Below are positions 24,403 to 35,122 of a DNA stretch of 64,000 nucleotides, piece after piece (positions within the stretch are counted from its first letter, which is position 1; each line of letters starts with the position of its first letter). A program made the translations under genes and the position numbers. The notes beneath the pieces are model-generated. The model was not told the origin of the DNA, did not search any database, and was given only the letters and a program-made list of their open reading frames with translations. Location: assembly GCA_023853785.1 (NCBI GenBank), contig JAJIRX010000842.1:53423-117422 (forward strand). The letters run 5' to 3'. Origin of the DNA: Psilocybe azurescens (taxonomy: Eukaryota; Basidiomycota; Agaricomycetes; Agaricales; Agrocybaceae).

Positions 24403-27400
24403 AGATCCACTATATGTACATGCCCAGAGTGTCTGGGAAGACTGTTCCAAGATATCTTCATCTGGTGGTCCATAGACAGAAACCAGAGCATATGGGACAA
24501 GCTTCTCATCATCATTGGGATCTTCCAGCTGAAAATAAAATTGAGCTTTGCCAAATTGAATTTTTCCATCCAGAGAAAGCTAATTATATCTGGTTAGTTT
24601 GATTCCTATAAAATAAAAGAATATGCTTGCCTTGAGATTACGTGTGGCATGGGTATTTGGAGACATTCTTCTCCCTTTGGAGAAGAGACTCCTTGCAATT
24701 TGTCTGTTCAGTAAGTGCAGTCGGCCCCACTTTCTGAGAAAAAATATTTGAAGCTCTCCCTCAACAGCCTGTCTCTCAATTCCCTGCAGTCTCTCTGGCC
24801 TTTTCTGCCTTGGAACTAAGAAAAGATAACCATCTCTGTTGTCACACAAGTACATAGGCAAGGGAATATTGGCATCATTGTCAAATTCCAGGTACATAGA
24901 TTTGAGGGTGTTAGTCTGACAACGCTGTAGAGCAATCTGACAAAGATTTGTGTAGGGGTTTGATGGCTGCCAAATTTGCTTTCCCAGATCTACAATTGCA
25001 TGTTCCATTGTGTACTGGCTGATGTATGCACCTGGTCCAATACAGCTGACTTCAGGCCCAACATGAAGAATTGTATGAAGCCATGGGCAGCAAAAATGGA
25101 GGCAATCCATGTGGCACTAATAATAGAGGTTTTCATATTCCTGAACAAACTGAACAAGATATGAATGTGCTTCACGGACTTGCATTATGCTAATATGTTG
25201 TTGAGTCATGGTTCAAATTCCACAAACCAATTTACAAAAATTTTGCCAATATTTTTTTGGAAGAATAACCCAAAAAATGCAGGACCTAGTCCAAAAAGGT
25301 AATGAAAGTATTCTGTTGCTTTGTATCCACTGGAAATTTTTTGGCAGGATTCCAGGGAGGACAATGGAATGATGAAGAGAAATAAAGAGTTGACTCTGTC
25401 ACGAGCATTCCGTGAGCTTGCCAGACATCTCCAGTAAGGGTTGCCCAATCCCACATCAGCTTATCATCAGTCAATTTGCACTTGACAATTCCCGCCAGAG
25501 TGGGATTATAAGTTCACCAATATTGATGGAAAGATGCATGAGATCAACAGAAAGCACATTGGGAGTGGAATGGTATACTTCAGGCCTTGGATTATAGATG
25601 GCTTTGAGAGTCCAGTCTGCTTTCGGTTTCATTCATAGTTGGTTTGATCCTGTGAGTTGACAACTTGGCAAAGTTTTTGTTGATAATCCTCAGTGGAATC
25701 CCAGCCTAGATTTGCTGCATTTTCAAAGTCAAAGTTGGCATGGTTGCAGTCTTCTATGATCAAGTCAAAGGGTCGTAAATGAACAGCAAAATAATGGCCA
25801 CTTGATGGTTTATGCCTTCCTTTCATGGTGCATCCAATTCGACACCCTTAAGCGCACCATGGTGCTCTACATGCCCATCCATTTCCACAAGTCTGACTGC
25901 ATCTGCAGTGGTCAAAATGTGGATAATACGTGAAAGAATGATCTTATCCTTCATGGCATCCCATACATGAATACCAGCACCATTGTTTTCATGTTGAATT
26001 GCAGATGATAAAGTTGGGCACTGTCAAAGGAGAATATAACAGTTGTATCGTCACTGGTGAGGTTCAGTTCCTCACAGAGGTCAAGGTAATCACTTCCAGA
26101 CAGGTAGTCTTCATAGAAAAAATCAGTATCCTCACTGTCTTCAATTGCCTTCTGGATCTCAAGGATCTCCCATGTCCTCCTGTCTTGATATTCCATTGCA
26201 ATAGATCCTTCTTGAAAGCATCAAAGAGCCTGTACTTGTGTACCAAGAGGGAATGTGCAGGCTTCCTTTTGAGGAACTCTGTTTCCAGTTTTCTTGAGGA
26301 CTACAGGATCATATCTGGGTTGTGAACAGTAATAACAGGCCTCCAGATTCGCGAAATGGTCCAGTAAACACATGGCAAGAATTAATGCACATCTCATCAG
26401 AAACAGAGACAACACCAGTGATTCTCTCAACAAGGGTTTTCACAGCATGATAAATCAAGAAAGTCTCTTCAAGTTCCAGTGCCCCAGCCCATTGAATGAA
26501 AGCTTTTTGGGCATCATTGTATGTTTGTTGGGAGGCGTTATCGCATGCCATGAAGAGACTCTCGATGGAAACACGAATATCTCGATCTGATATGTCAACG
26601 AGATCTTGCTCTGCATTTCGCAGACACTCACAAGCTCCATTTTCAAGTTTATCATTGTCCAGTGCCGCATTTTTGATTTCTTCAATAAATTGCTGAGCAA
26701 TTTTAACATGTTCGATCTGCGAGTGGATGAGAGGAGCTTCTCCTGCTACTGGTTCTGGATTTATTGTGGCATGGTCTGGCTGGAGTTGGGCAATTTGCAG
26801 AAGCTGAATATTATTTCTCAACTCCTCTAGCTCGTCTTCATCGACATTGTCTACAGGGACAGCCAAATCGTGATCCTGTGGGTCGAGATCGCCCTCCTGA
26901 TCAAAAGTCTGATGATTAGGCAGATCCACTTCAAGCACCGGGCGCTTCACCCTCCTGAGAGGAAAGTTGGGGTTGTTCAACATTGCTTGGAGAGCCAAGC
27001 CGTTCCTCCATGTTCTTGGGCTGTTGTTTTCAGAAAGAATTGAGCCTCATAATTGTAATGAATTAAAGATGCTTGTACCATGTATATATCATCTTCTTCT
27101 GCATTATCAAAATTGTAAGGAGGAAGAAGACCTGGGTCATTGCCATTGATATCATCCTAAAATAAAATCAGACAATAACCCTCAGATACATACACAGAGA
27201 AAGTTATCCGTAAGATAATATTAAAATTACAACACACATGCCCTTGTTGTCTGATGCGTAACCGTTTTGGTTGTCGTTGATCATTCTCTTCGTCAATATC
27301 CCCTTCTTTCTCTCCAACATCTTCTTCAGAGTCTTCTACACCTCTCTGGTCTTCCATCTCCATATCCTCTTGTCCACCGGAGACCCCTCCTGTATGCAAC

Positions 27401-27546
27401 TTCAACCAATCTTGAAAACCTGGTATCGGTTGTGGTAGCTGACTTGGGTAGAGTTTTCTATGATTTAGAAATGTCTTACGGCTCACTATTGTGCCTTTGC
27501 ATCATGGACAATAGCATACTTGGAATTTTGGAACAGTTTTAGTCAT
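24241..27546 (-). pseudogene. Plavaka-type transposase (ORF1), inactivated
   Basis: Cut-and-paste transposase of the Plavaka group of fungal DNA transposons, related to CACTA/Tnp2 transposases. It starts MTKTVPKFQVCYCP at 27,546. An in-frame TGA at 27,502-27,504 falls inside the N-terminal Cys-x2-Cys zinc-ligand motif, just before CKGTIVSRKTFLNH. After an acidic region and a helical region (26,998-26,400) comes CYYCSQPRYDPVVL with FPLGTQVQALFDAFKK, then the core block with YLSGSDYLDLCEELNL and VIFSFDSAQLY. Later exons give MWDWATLTGDVWQAHG, LHFCCPWLHTILHVGPEVSC, QYTMEHAIVDLGKQIWQPSN and QIARSLFSKGRR. The C-terminal part has FGKAQFYFQLEDPNDDEKLV and ALVSVYGPPDEDIL. A local duplication of about 120 bp disturbs the extreme C-terminus. 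The family assignment is firm; exon borders are approximate. Confidence 0.82.
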
Positions 27547-27949
27547 GGGAGGATGGCTATACACAAGAAATACAAAGGATCAAGGTAAAAGTCCACTGAG
27601 AGTAAAGTGATCAGACAACTACACGCCGTCGACTCGCAATGCAGAACCCATCAGACACATCAAAGGCTTCAATGACATGTCCATTGCCGGTGCACCAACA
27701 TGCTGAGTTCTCAGGGCGGAGCTGCAATCTTTAGAAATCCACAGGTCGGCACAGCTTCTGTCCTCAGCTCGCATAACAGCACAGACCAGCCCATGTCCGA
27801 CTTTCACTGGGACTGAGCACTCAACAGTTGATTGACAGAGAAAAAAGCATTGTTTACGAAGCGGGAAATTTTACCCTAATTCACCTGCCGTTTGCTCCAA
27901 TCTTGGTCAGACCTGCAGACCTGCAGGGCAAATTTGCCGAGGGAATTTT

Positions 27950-27979
27950 AACAGGTCTACAGTAATCCGCGCAACACTG
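27950..27979 (-). repeat. Right terminal inverted repeat of the Plavaka-type element
   Basis: Reads CAGTGTTGCGCGGATTACTG inward on the minus strand, followed by TAGACCTG and a CGGCAAATTTGCC block. It mirrors the left end at 13,575. The 8-bp flank GTCAGAAC directly follows at 27,980. Confidence 0.7.
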
Positions 27980-27987
27980 GTCAGAAC

Positions 27988-28490
27988 CTTACGAAACTTT
28001 AGAATGGTGACGCAACAAGCGGAAACAATGCCGCCAATCTTATCTTATCTTATCGGTCTTCGTGCCGAGTTCCGAACAGACTGGAGTGGTGACGAAAATA
28101 TTACATACGCACTCCTCTCCTCGCCGAGTCCTCGCCTTGCTGGTTTAATTTACAAAATGTACAAAATGCAATTCACCTATCGCGATAAGCTTGGTTTATT
28201 ACAATCGTCCCTTCGTCCCTTCGTTCCACCGTCAGCCTGACTCCTTTCCATTGACGAATCACCCTCATCATCATCACAACTTGGTCTTGGAAATTACGTT
28301 CTGAGACTCGGACTTGCACCTCGGTCTGCTCTTCGTTTCCTTGCGCTGCTCCTCTTCCATCATCATCATTCCCTTCGTCCTCTCCCCCACCCCCAGGACT
28401 GATATCCATCCGTAGTGCCCATTGGCTCGTTGGTCCTGCCACTGGACCCTTGCTCTTTGCTCTTCGCACTTTGTAATTCGTTTTCCATTT
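27988..28490. other. Intergenic stretch right of the transposon
   Basis: Holds no recognised gene. Overlapping frames at 28,173-28,593 (-) are low-complexity and probably spurious. A TCTTATCTTATCTTATC run at about 28,037 resembles the TCTTATCTTAT runs in the two repeat copies at 11.9 and 13.1 kb. Confidence 0.35.
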
Positions 28491-28494
28491 CTGT

Positions 28495-29135
28495 TCTCTT
28501 TTCACATAAACGCCGTCGTGCATCAGCCTTTCTCACATCAGCCTTTCCCGCACGAACACACACGCACTCCGGCGGCAGAAGAACAGGTGGCATAGCACAG
28601 GACGTGGCAGACGATACTGGACGGACGTATTCGCCTGCCCGACGATTTTACATCATCCTTTCTTTCTAAGCCACGGTATTTGGGTAGAGAGTTCTTAGAT
28701 TTGAGGCTGGAATTTTGGATTGCTTCCTTTCGTACAATTCTTTTGGATTGAACAAATAAACTACGAACGACACGAAAGAAACGAAGACACAAAGGTATGT
28801 GATGTTGTGCATTCTCCCCTTCGCCAACTTATACGTAATCTAGAGAACGATCGATATACTCGCAAGCATTAACTCGAACACCACAGCTACTGAACGGCGA
28901 ACGACCTCCTGGCCGACTGTTTTACATCATCCTTTCTTTATAATCCAAGGGTCCACTTCCATTCGGTACTTGCCTTTGAGTAGAGAGTTGGAGCTTTCGA
29001 GGTCGAAATTTGCATATTCGCCTTTCTTTTACTAACGAAACGAAACGAAACAACAAAGGTGTGTGTCATCGCTCTTCTTTCTTTGAGTTTTCACATAAGC
29101 GTTTCTTGCACCAGTCTTTCCCGCATCACCCTTTC
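28495..29135 (+). repeat. Duplicated upstream region, possible alternative promoters/first exons
   Basis: A module is present twice in tandem with a period of about 265-275 bp. TTTTACATCATCCTTTCTT appears at 28,646 and 28,920, a TAGAGAGTT block follows in both, and both end in ACAAAGGTRTGTG (28,789 and 29,053). A TTTTCACATAARCG..CAGYCTTTC block is also shared (28,501 and 29,089). In each copy AAAG followed by GTATGTG or GTGTGTG looks like a 5' splice donor, so each copy could supply a first exon for the gene starting at 29,250. Transcription is inferred, not seen. Confidence 0.5.
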
Positions 29136-29249
29136 ATTTTTTCGCACTTGCGGATACTCCAGAAAACGACCTACACATAAGACACGCTAACTGACGACTA
29201 CGACACACCCACCAATACCAATACCACACTGTTACACCACTTGCGTACC

Positions 29250-32200
29250 ATGTCAAACTCTACACCAGCACCAGAACAACCCTCACCAGCATCCGCATCC
29301 TCATCCACACTCATCATCACCGCCCCGTCCCCACCTTACACCCTCTCGAAAGCGGTGCTCAATAAATCGACTTCAGATGTCGAGCTCCGGTCTTCGCCTT
29401 TGCCTTTACCCCCACATACACCGCGGACTCCTGCCGCGCCCCCGCCGCCAGCCAACATGAGCTTCGCATCGCTCACCGCGCACGCGCGGGCACACGGGCA
29501 CGTCGTCACCCAGCGCGAGTTCTCGGAGGCCGACGAGCGGACGCGGACGCTTCTAGGGCTGGGTTTCGGGGGTGTCGGGCAAACGGCTGGCGTGCAAGAG
29601 CAGGAGGGAGAGGCGAAGATGAGCGCGCGGGGTTCGTGCAGCCGCATCGGAGCCATCTGCCGCGGCGGGTGAGGACGGGGGCGAAGCCGACAGCGAGGAG
29701 CGCAAATGTCGATGAAGCAGAAGCAGCAGAGGAGCCCCCGAGGAAGCAGTTGCAGACGTCATCGACGCCGGTATCTCCGTCGTTGACTCGGACACCTCCA
29801 GCTGCATCTCCCCACTCGACCAATTCCTCCACCACACACCAGGCCGAACCTGAAGCTAAAACCGCAGTCCAGCAAAAGTCTGGACCATCGACATCGTCAC
29901 CGACGTCGACCCCTCTCTGCCTCGCAGATGCACCCGCACCGGACGCACCTGTACCTGTACCTGCACTGGCGCTCCTCTCAGTACCAGCAACACCAGTGCC
30001 GAGTGCAGCAGCGTATCGCACCCCGCCCCCACCCGCGGTCCCGACCACTGTCCCACCCAATTCCAACGTTACTGGCAGTCCAACTCGCACCTTGCCCTCG
30101 GCTTCGGCTTCGGGTCCTGCACTGGGGCCCGGACTCGGTGCGAGTCTTCCGAGACGGGTGTCGAAGAAGGCGAAGGGTGTCATACCCAAGCCGGCTGTGA
30201 CGTCGCGGTTGGGTACGCCATTGAGGGGTGTTTTGCGCGTTCGGAATGGGGATGATTCGAGCGAGGAGGACGGGGCGAAGGCGGCGCCTCTATCGCTACC
30301 AACTGTACCACCAGCACCAGCACCAGCACCGCGAGCAGCAACGGCGCCGCTGTCTTCGCCAGGAATGGCTGTGTTTGCCCATTCGTCATCATCAGTGGCC
30401 GTAGCGGGCACAGCCGCGAAGAACAGTAACAAGAGCAAAAATAAGAGGGCGACGTTCGCGCCTCTGCCTTTGGCTCTTTCTGGTGTCGATGGCGGTGTTC
30501 CAGAACTGTGTGGTCCGGCTTCTGCCCCTGCTTGTATCGCCGCGTTTGGGTCCAAGTGCGCGGGCGCGGGCGTGGGTGCGGATGTGAACGCAGATGCAGA
30601 TGAAGATGCACACGCTCCAGGGATGTGTCCAGCTGCTGGTGCAGACGCCGACGCTGGTACGGGCGCGGGCGCTGCGAGATTGACGACCGGCGCGCGCCGG
30701 TGCATGCACATCCAAGGTTCGCAAACAGCGAACACGGACATGCAACATCCCAGGCTGCACACACGGAGACGACGCGCGGGGAATGCAGCCCAAGATTCCG
30801 ATCGAGATCGAGATGCGGCGCCGCGGTCTCGCTGGGTGCAGTATCTCGGCGGAGGCGTCGAAGTTGGTGTTTTGGATTTTGAGCATGAGGTTGGGGCAAG
30901 GGTTGAGGTTGTGGCTGATGCTGGTGGTGGGGAGAAGGACACGGAGAGGGATGCTGATGAAAAGCGGATGGAGAGGATGCGGAGGGTTGTGTTGCGCGTG
31001 CTTTATGATGGAGATGGAGATGGAGGAAGCGGGTTAGGGGGGAGACGACGACGAGGAGGTTCAGGAGGCGATAGAAGAAGATAAAGAGGAAGAGGAGGGT
31101 GAATCCGAACGCCATCCCGCGTCTCCAACAGTCGTCCCCCAACCGCAATCATTAGTGCTCACGCTACCGGCACCCGAATTCGAGGAGGGCGTTGTTGTCG
31201 CTGACTCGCAATCAGAATCATCGGAATCTGGGACGCACGACGAACAGGGTGTGCCCTCCAGCGCGGTGCATTATGCGGATGGGATGCCGGCGCTGAGTGC
31301 GGTGCAGATGCGCGAGGCGTGGGTGTGGATGAGGGGGTGGTTGTGGATGGGTGTCGGCTCCGGCCACGGGGACGAGGACGAGGACGAGGACAATGAGGAA
31401 AGCAGAGATGGAGATGCGCATGCGCATGCGAGCTCCGACCAGGAAGAGATGAGGCAGAGCAGAAGTAGGACCCGGACGAGTCCTGGATCATCGGCCAAGA
31501 AGCATTCGGGGGCGTGGGCGCGGACAGTAGCGCATGATCTTGTGCCACCACCACCATCTCATCAGAAGCACCAGCAGGAGAGGAGGATACGAATTCGAGT
31601 CCTGGCGGCGCGCGAGCGGAGGGAGGACGCGTTGAGTCTTGCATTGGGCTATTTGGCCCTTTGTCGGTTGGAAGAAGAAGAAGAGGAGGAGGAGGATGTA
31701 GATGTGGATATAGAAGAGGGAGATGAGGATGTGGTTGAAGTTGAGGATGCGGAATGCGATGGAGACAGAGATGAAGAACGTGAATCAGGAGACTCAGAGG
31801 AGTACAGCGACGTGCATCGTATCTGGATGCGCATGATGGACGTTGGCGTCGAGGAAGAGGGCGTCGAGGAGGAAGAGCACATGTGGCGGAGCAGGAGGGC
31901 CAGTCGCAGCAGGAGTCGAGTCAGGAGTCGGAGTCGGAGTCAACGCAGACGGAGAGGGGGACAGGGACAGAGAAGTTTGAGCCGAGCAAGGGATGGGAAT
32001 GGAGATGGTGGTCTTGTTGATGTTGTGGGTGATAGCTCCGACGAAGATGTGGACATGGACATGGACAAGGACGGTGCTGATGGTGCACGAAACTTGTGCC
32101 TGAACAGCGGCGACAAGGAAGAGCAGGAGCAGGAGGAGCAGGAGGAGCAGAAAGAACAAGGGGTAAAGCGGGAGGAAGAAGGACCGCCATCGGGATACGA

Positions 32201-32849
32201 GGATGAATATGCGAACGACTACAAGTTGGCCAACATCGACGGTGACGAAGATGAGTATGTTGACCCGTACGCTTATGGAGAAGACGATATCGGGGACTTT
32301 GATCTCAACATCAACGTCGGCGTTAGACCGGAGATCAAACTAAACCAGCAGTCGCCCTCGCAATCGCCTGCGCCCCCTCCTCCGCGATTTGAGTCTCCGA
32401 TTTTCAACCCTGATTCCAACACCGATGCCAACTTCAATGCCAATGCCAATCTGCTTCCCATCCCTACTACGAGCCCGGCGAACTTCCCATCCCAAAACAC
32501 ACCACAACCGATATCAAACGCGTACCCATTTTCCAACATAAGCACTAAACCCCTTGCCGCAGTGCATGCGCCATATACGCACGCGCACCCCTACCACCAC
32601 GGAGCAGGGTATCCCAACGCTAACGCTATTGTTAATGCCGATGCGGTACCGTACGATACTCGTGATGCACATGGACACGGACACGGGGACAAGCATGGGC
32701 ATAGGGAGCATGAATACGAGTATGGCGCGGATGGAGTGCGGGAGGAGTGGAGGGGCGTGCTTTCGTATGATGGGCTTGCGAGGGTTGCAGATGCTGTGCG
32801 CGGGTTCGAGTTCAAGTTCAAGCGCAAGGGCAATGGAGGGTGCAGTTAG
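29250..32849 (+). CDS. Very large low-complexity (disordered) protein, frame joins unresolved
   Basis: The ATG at 29,250 has a good context (ACCATGT). The first frame runs to 29,672 and contains the most ordered segment, MSFASLTAHARAHGHVVTQR followed by EFSEADERTRTLLGLGFGG. A second frame (about 29,640-31,080) is rich in Ala, Pro, Ser and Gly with LPRRVSKKAKGVIPKP and TSRLGTPLRGVLRVRNGDD. A third frame (from about 31,040 to the TAG at 32,849) has Glu/Asp runs, an Arg/Ser region (SRSRVRSRSRSQRRRRG) and a His/Gly stretch near the end. Two joins are needed, near 29,670 and 31,050, by introns or frameshifts; I could not fix them. The third frame clearly extends upstream through DDDEEVQEAIEEDKEEEE. 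Opposite-strand frames are composition shadows. No known domain is recognised. Nuclear, RS-like function is only a guess. Confidence 0.5.
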
Positions 32850-33893
32850 TGTGTTTGCTTGCTTTTGTTTTGTTTGTGCGCGAGATATCGGGATGAGCGA
32901 GTCTGGAGAGTGCTATCTGTAATACTGATCCTAAAATGTTTGTTGTATGCGTCGCAAATTGTTTTGTTTTTCTGCTTAATTATGGATGACTCGTTGGCCG
33001 CTGTGCGGCTTCCCGCTCTATAACTAAATCTTAGATTCCTCTTGAAATTAAAGTCGGGTAAGGTGCTTTGAATCCTAGAGCTCATGTTTTTGGCTAGTAT
33101 TTGAATGGTCCCATTTAGGTTTCTGAACTCGTATGGTTTATAATATGCTTTTGGGAGCAATTGGGGAGACCGTCTTTCGCCCTTAACAAACTGGAAGTAC
33201 CCGCGAGCGGGTACGACTTCTCGTGAGAAGGAGACGCCACCAGGTGTGTCTTGATCCAGTCGTCTTTCTCTACACTACGTTTGAACTTGCACGATGGCGA
33301 CTAGACAGACCTTTCGCATAGCTCACTCCTTTCCCAATCTTATACCTAGCATTGCTTAAAATCGCACCCAACCATCGCCGTAATCATTTATATCCTAACA
33401 TCTAACACACATACCTTAAATACATTACAGGTAGAGTAGAACCTTTAGAAGTGCGAAAAGGGGTTCACCCTTCAGCACTTCCGCCGACTTTCTACGCCAT
33501 GAAGACGAGGCGGCACCGCCGCCGAAGAACCCCTCACCCCCACTATCAACCTTATAGTCCTCTACAATATCTACCAGGCGCGTCGCACTTCCCTCGAGAT
33601 ATTTTTAGATTTTGGACATTGCTCCGCTTTAGGGAATTACTTCCGTTTTGAGATTTTATTCTTCATCATGGTCTGATTCAAAACGACTGCAAAAATTCAA
33701 GTGGCAAGCACACATATATGCTTGGAAATGGGACTTTAATATAAAAGCTTCGGCACAATCTCACCCAATATCCCGCCTAGTTAGAGCTTCGACATTGTCC
33801 GCGATATCGAAGTGAAGGCTTCATGAAATTAAATATGTATGCATTAGTTACTGGATAACATAGTGAGATATAACATAAAGCCGATATGTATAA
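32850..33893. other. Intergenic stretch between convergent genes
   Basis: Holds the 3' ends of the plus-strand low-complexity gene and the minus-strand UstYa-like gene. No coding signal is convincing. A short palindromic piece (CCGCGAGCGGG near 33,201) and a run of CGCCGCCG near 33,516 are the only local structures noticed. Confidence 0.35.
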
Positions 33894-34696
33894 TCATGTA
33901 ATTGATACTAGATTTCCAAGCTCTTTAAGTTGTTTTTCCCTCAGAGCGGATACTTCAATACATGCATGAGTTTGAGAAATTTCAAAGGTATTTTGGAAAG
34001 GGACTTACGGGATATATTGTGCCTATGCATATATACATACCACTCTGCCCAATCGTTCTCTGTCAATCGATAGAGCTCTCGATAGTCGTGGCACATGTGA
34101 GTTGCACCGGTTCGATGTAGATCAAAATCTCGCTGCGTGAAATCGCCCGGCTCAAGTGTAAGATCCGCAGAACAGAGTGTCATTTCTCGCAGGTAGTTGA
34201 GACAATGCTCTAAATGCTGGCGCTGAAGTTTCATCGGATAGTCCGGCCCAGAGGCGATGGCGCCTCGGAATATGCGCAAGCAATGAAGCTGGTGAAACAT
34301 TGAAATGGTGGAGTACTGGCGGTTGGGACCAAGTCGGAAGGTTCCTTCACCGTGCGGAGAGTCATAAATCCATTCATCGTGAGCCTCTTCGCCAACCACA
34401 TGATAGTGGACGCTTTCTTCGACTGTAACTTCCGCCGACTGCTTAAGCGTAATTGGCACTTCAAGTGGGTAATCGTCCCACGTGTAGCCTAAATGTACAA
34501 TCAACAATGAAGTAAACCGAGAATAAATCAAAGAAAGGTTCTTATACGCACTGTATTTTCTATTTTGCATCATGGAGGCTCCGTTTACCGAGTTAGTTGT
34601 ATCGAAATAGACAGATAACAGACTCCCTGTAAAAAGAACTGAAGAGATGGCACAAAGGAAAACCAGAATGCTCGAGGTTGTCTTCTGAGACTCCAT
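33894..34696 (-). CDS. UstYa/DUF3328-family oxidase-like protein 1
   Basis: UstYa-type proteins carry out oxidation or cyclisation steps in fungal peptide and other secondary metabolism, and carry two HxxHC motifs thought to bind metal. The start ATG opens a cytosolic tag and one membrane helix (SILVFLCAISSVLFTGSLL). An intron then separates NRKY from SYTWDDYPLEVPI. Both motifs are present: FHQLHC (HQLHC) and RQHLEHC (HLEHC). The conserved tail ends ..RLTENDWAEWYVYMHRHNIS. Unspliced, the frame ends at 33,941. A strong donor GTAAGT at 34,008 with an acceptor at 33,953 (56 nt) would instead add a hydrophilic tail ending at a TGA at 33,894, which I prefer. A second family member lies at 40.5-41.2 kb, and a GNAT gene and a small secreted peptide lie between them. 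Confidence 0.82.
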
Positions 34697-35122
34697 GCCT
34701 GTGTTGGGGAATGGTAAAGATGAGAAAGTATTCGCTCTTTACTTCCCTGATAGCGCTGACAGGCTATACACAGCGCGGAGGTGAGCCGGGAATAAATTGG
34801 CCAGCCACCGGGGGGAAAATGCGGTTTGGCCCCGCTCCGAACGCAACGTCCGTCCTGGGGTTCCATTGCTATCAGACATAATTAGCACTCGCTGCGGGTT
34901 TTAAGACGAGATTAAAAGTGCATGCACAGCCGGATATGAACCCGAACTGGAAGACTCTACCAGATAGTCGAAGAAGTCCAGAATTTTCGTGGTATGGAAC
35001 TGCATCGGAGATCCCGAACCGAGATTTTGTGTCTATCATGGTGTTTTCCATTTCTGAGCGAACTATCATTACATCTCAGTAGCTAAGGAAAACGAGTTCC
35101 CATGGTTGTACGCTTGAAAAAA

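Larger units (their letters stand above)
13575..27979 (-). mobile_element. Plavaka-type DNA transposon with nested LTR-element insertions
   Basis: The element is bounded by inverted ends. The left end reads TAGTGTTGCATGGATTA from 13,575; the right end read on the minus strand from 27,979 is CAGTGTTGCGCGGATTA. Both continue with GACCTG and then a GGCAAATTTGC block. The flanking 8-mers are GTCAAAAC (13,567-13,574) and GTCAGAAC (27,980-27,987), which match at 7 of 8 positions and are read as a target-site duplication. Inside, on the minus strand, lie a transposase gene (ORF1) and a second gene (ORF2). ORF2 is interrupted by a complete chromovirus and by a solo LTR of the same family. Without these insertions the element would be about 7.6 kb. 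The differences between the two ends (GCGCGG against GCATGG) are CpG-to-TpG/CpA changes, as expected for methylated repeats. Confidence 0.75.

Noticed and set aside
29506..31148. Very long minus-strand open frames (up to 478 codons) opposite the low-complexity gene
   Set aside because: They mirror the codon composition of the plus-strand frame (Ala/Gly/Ser-rich, no domains), and the plus strand has the good start context and the continuing acidic frame.
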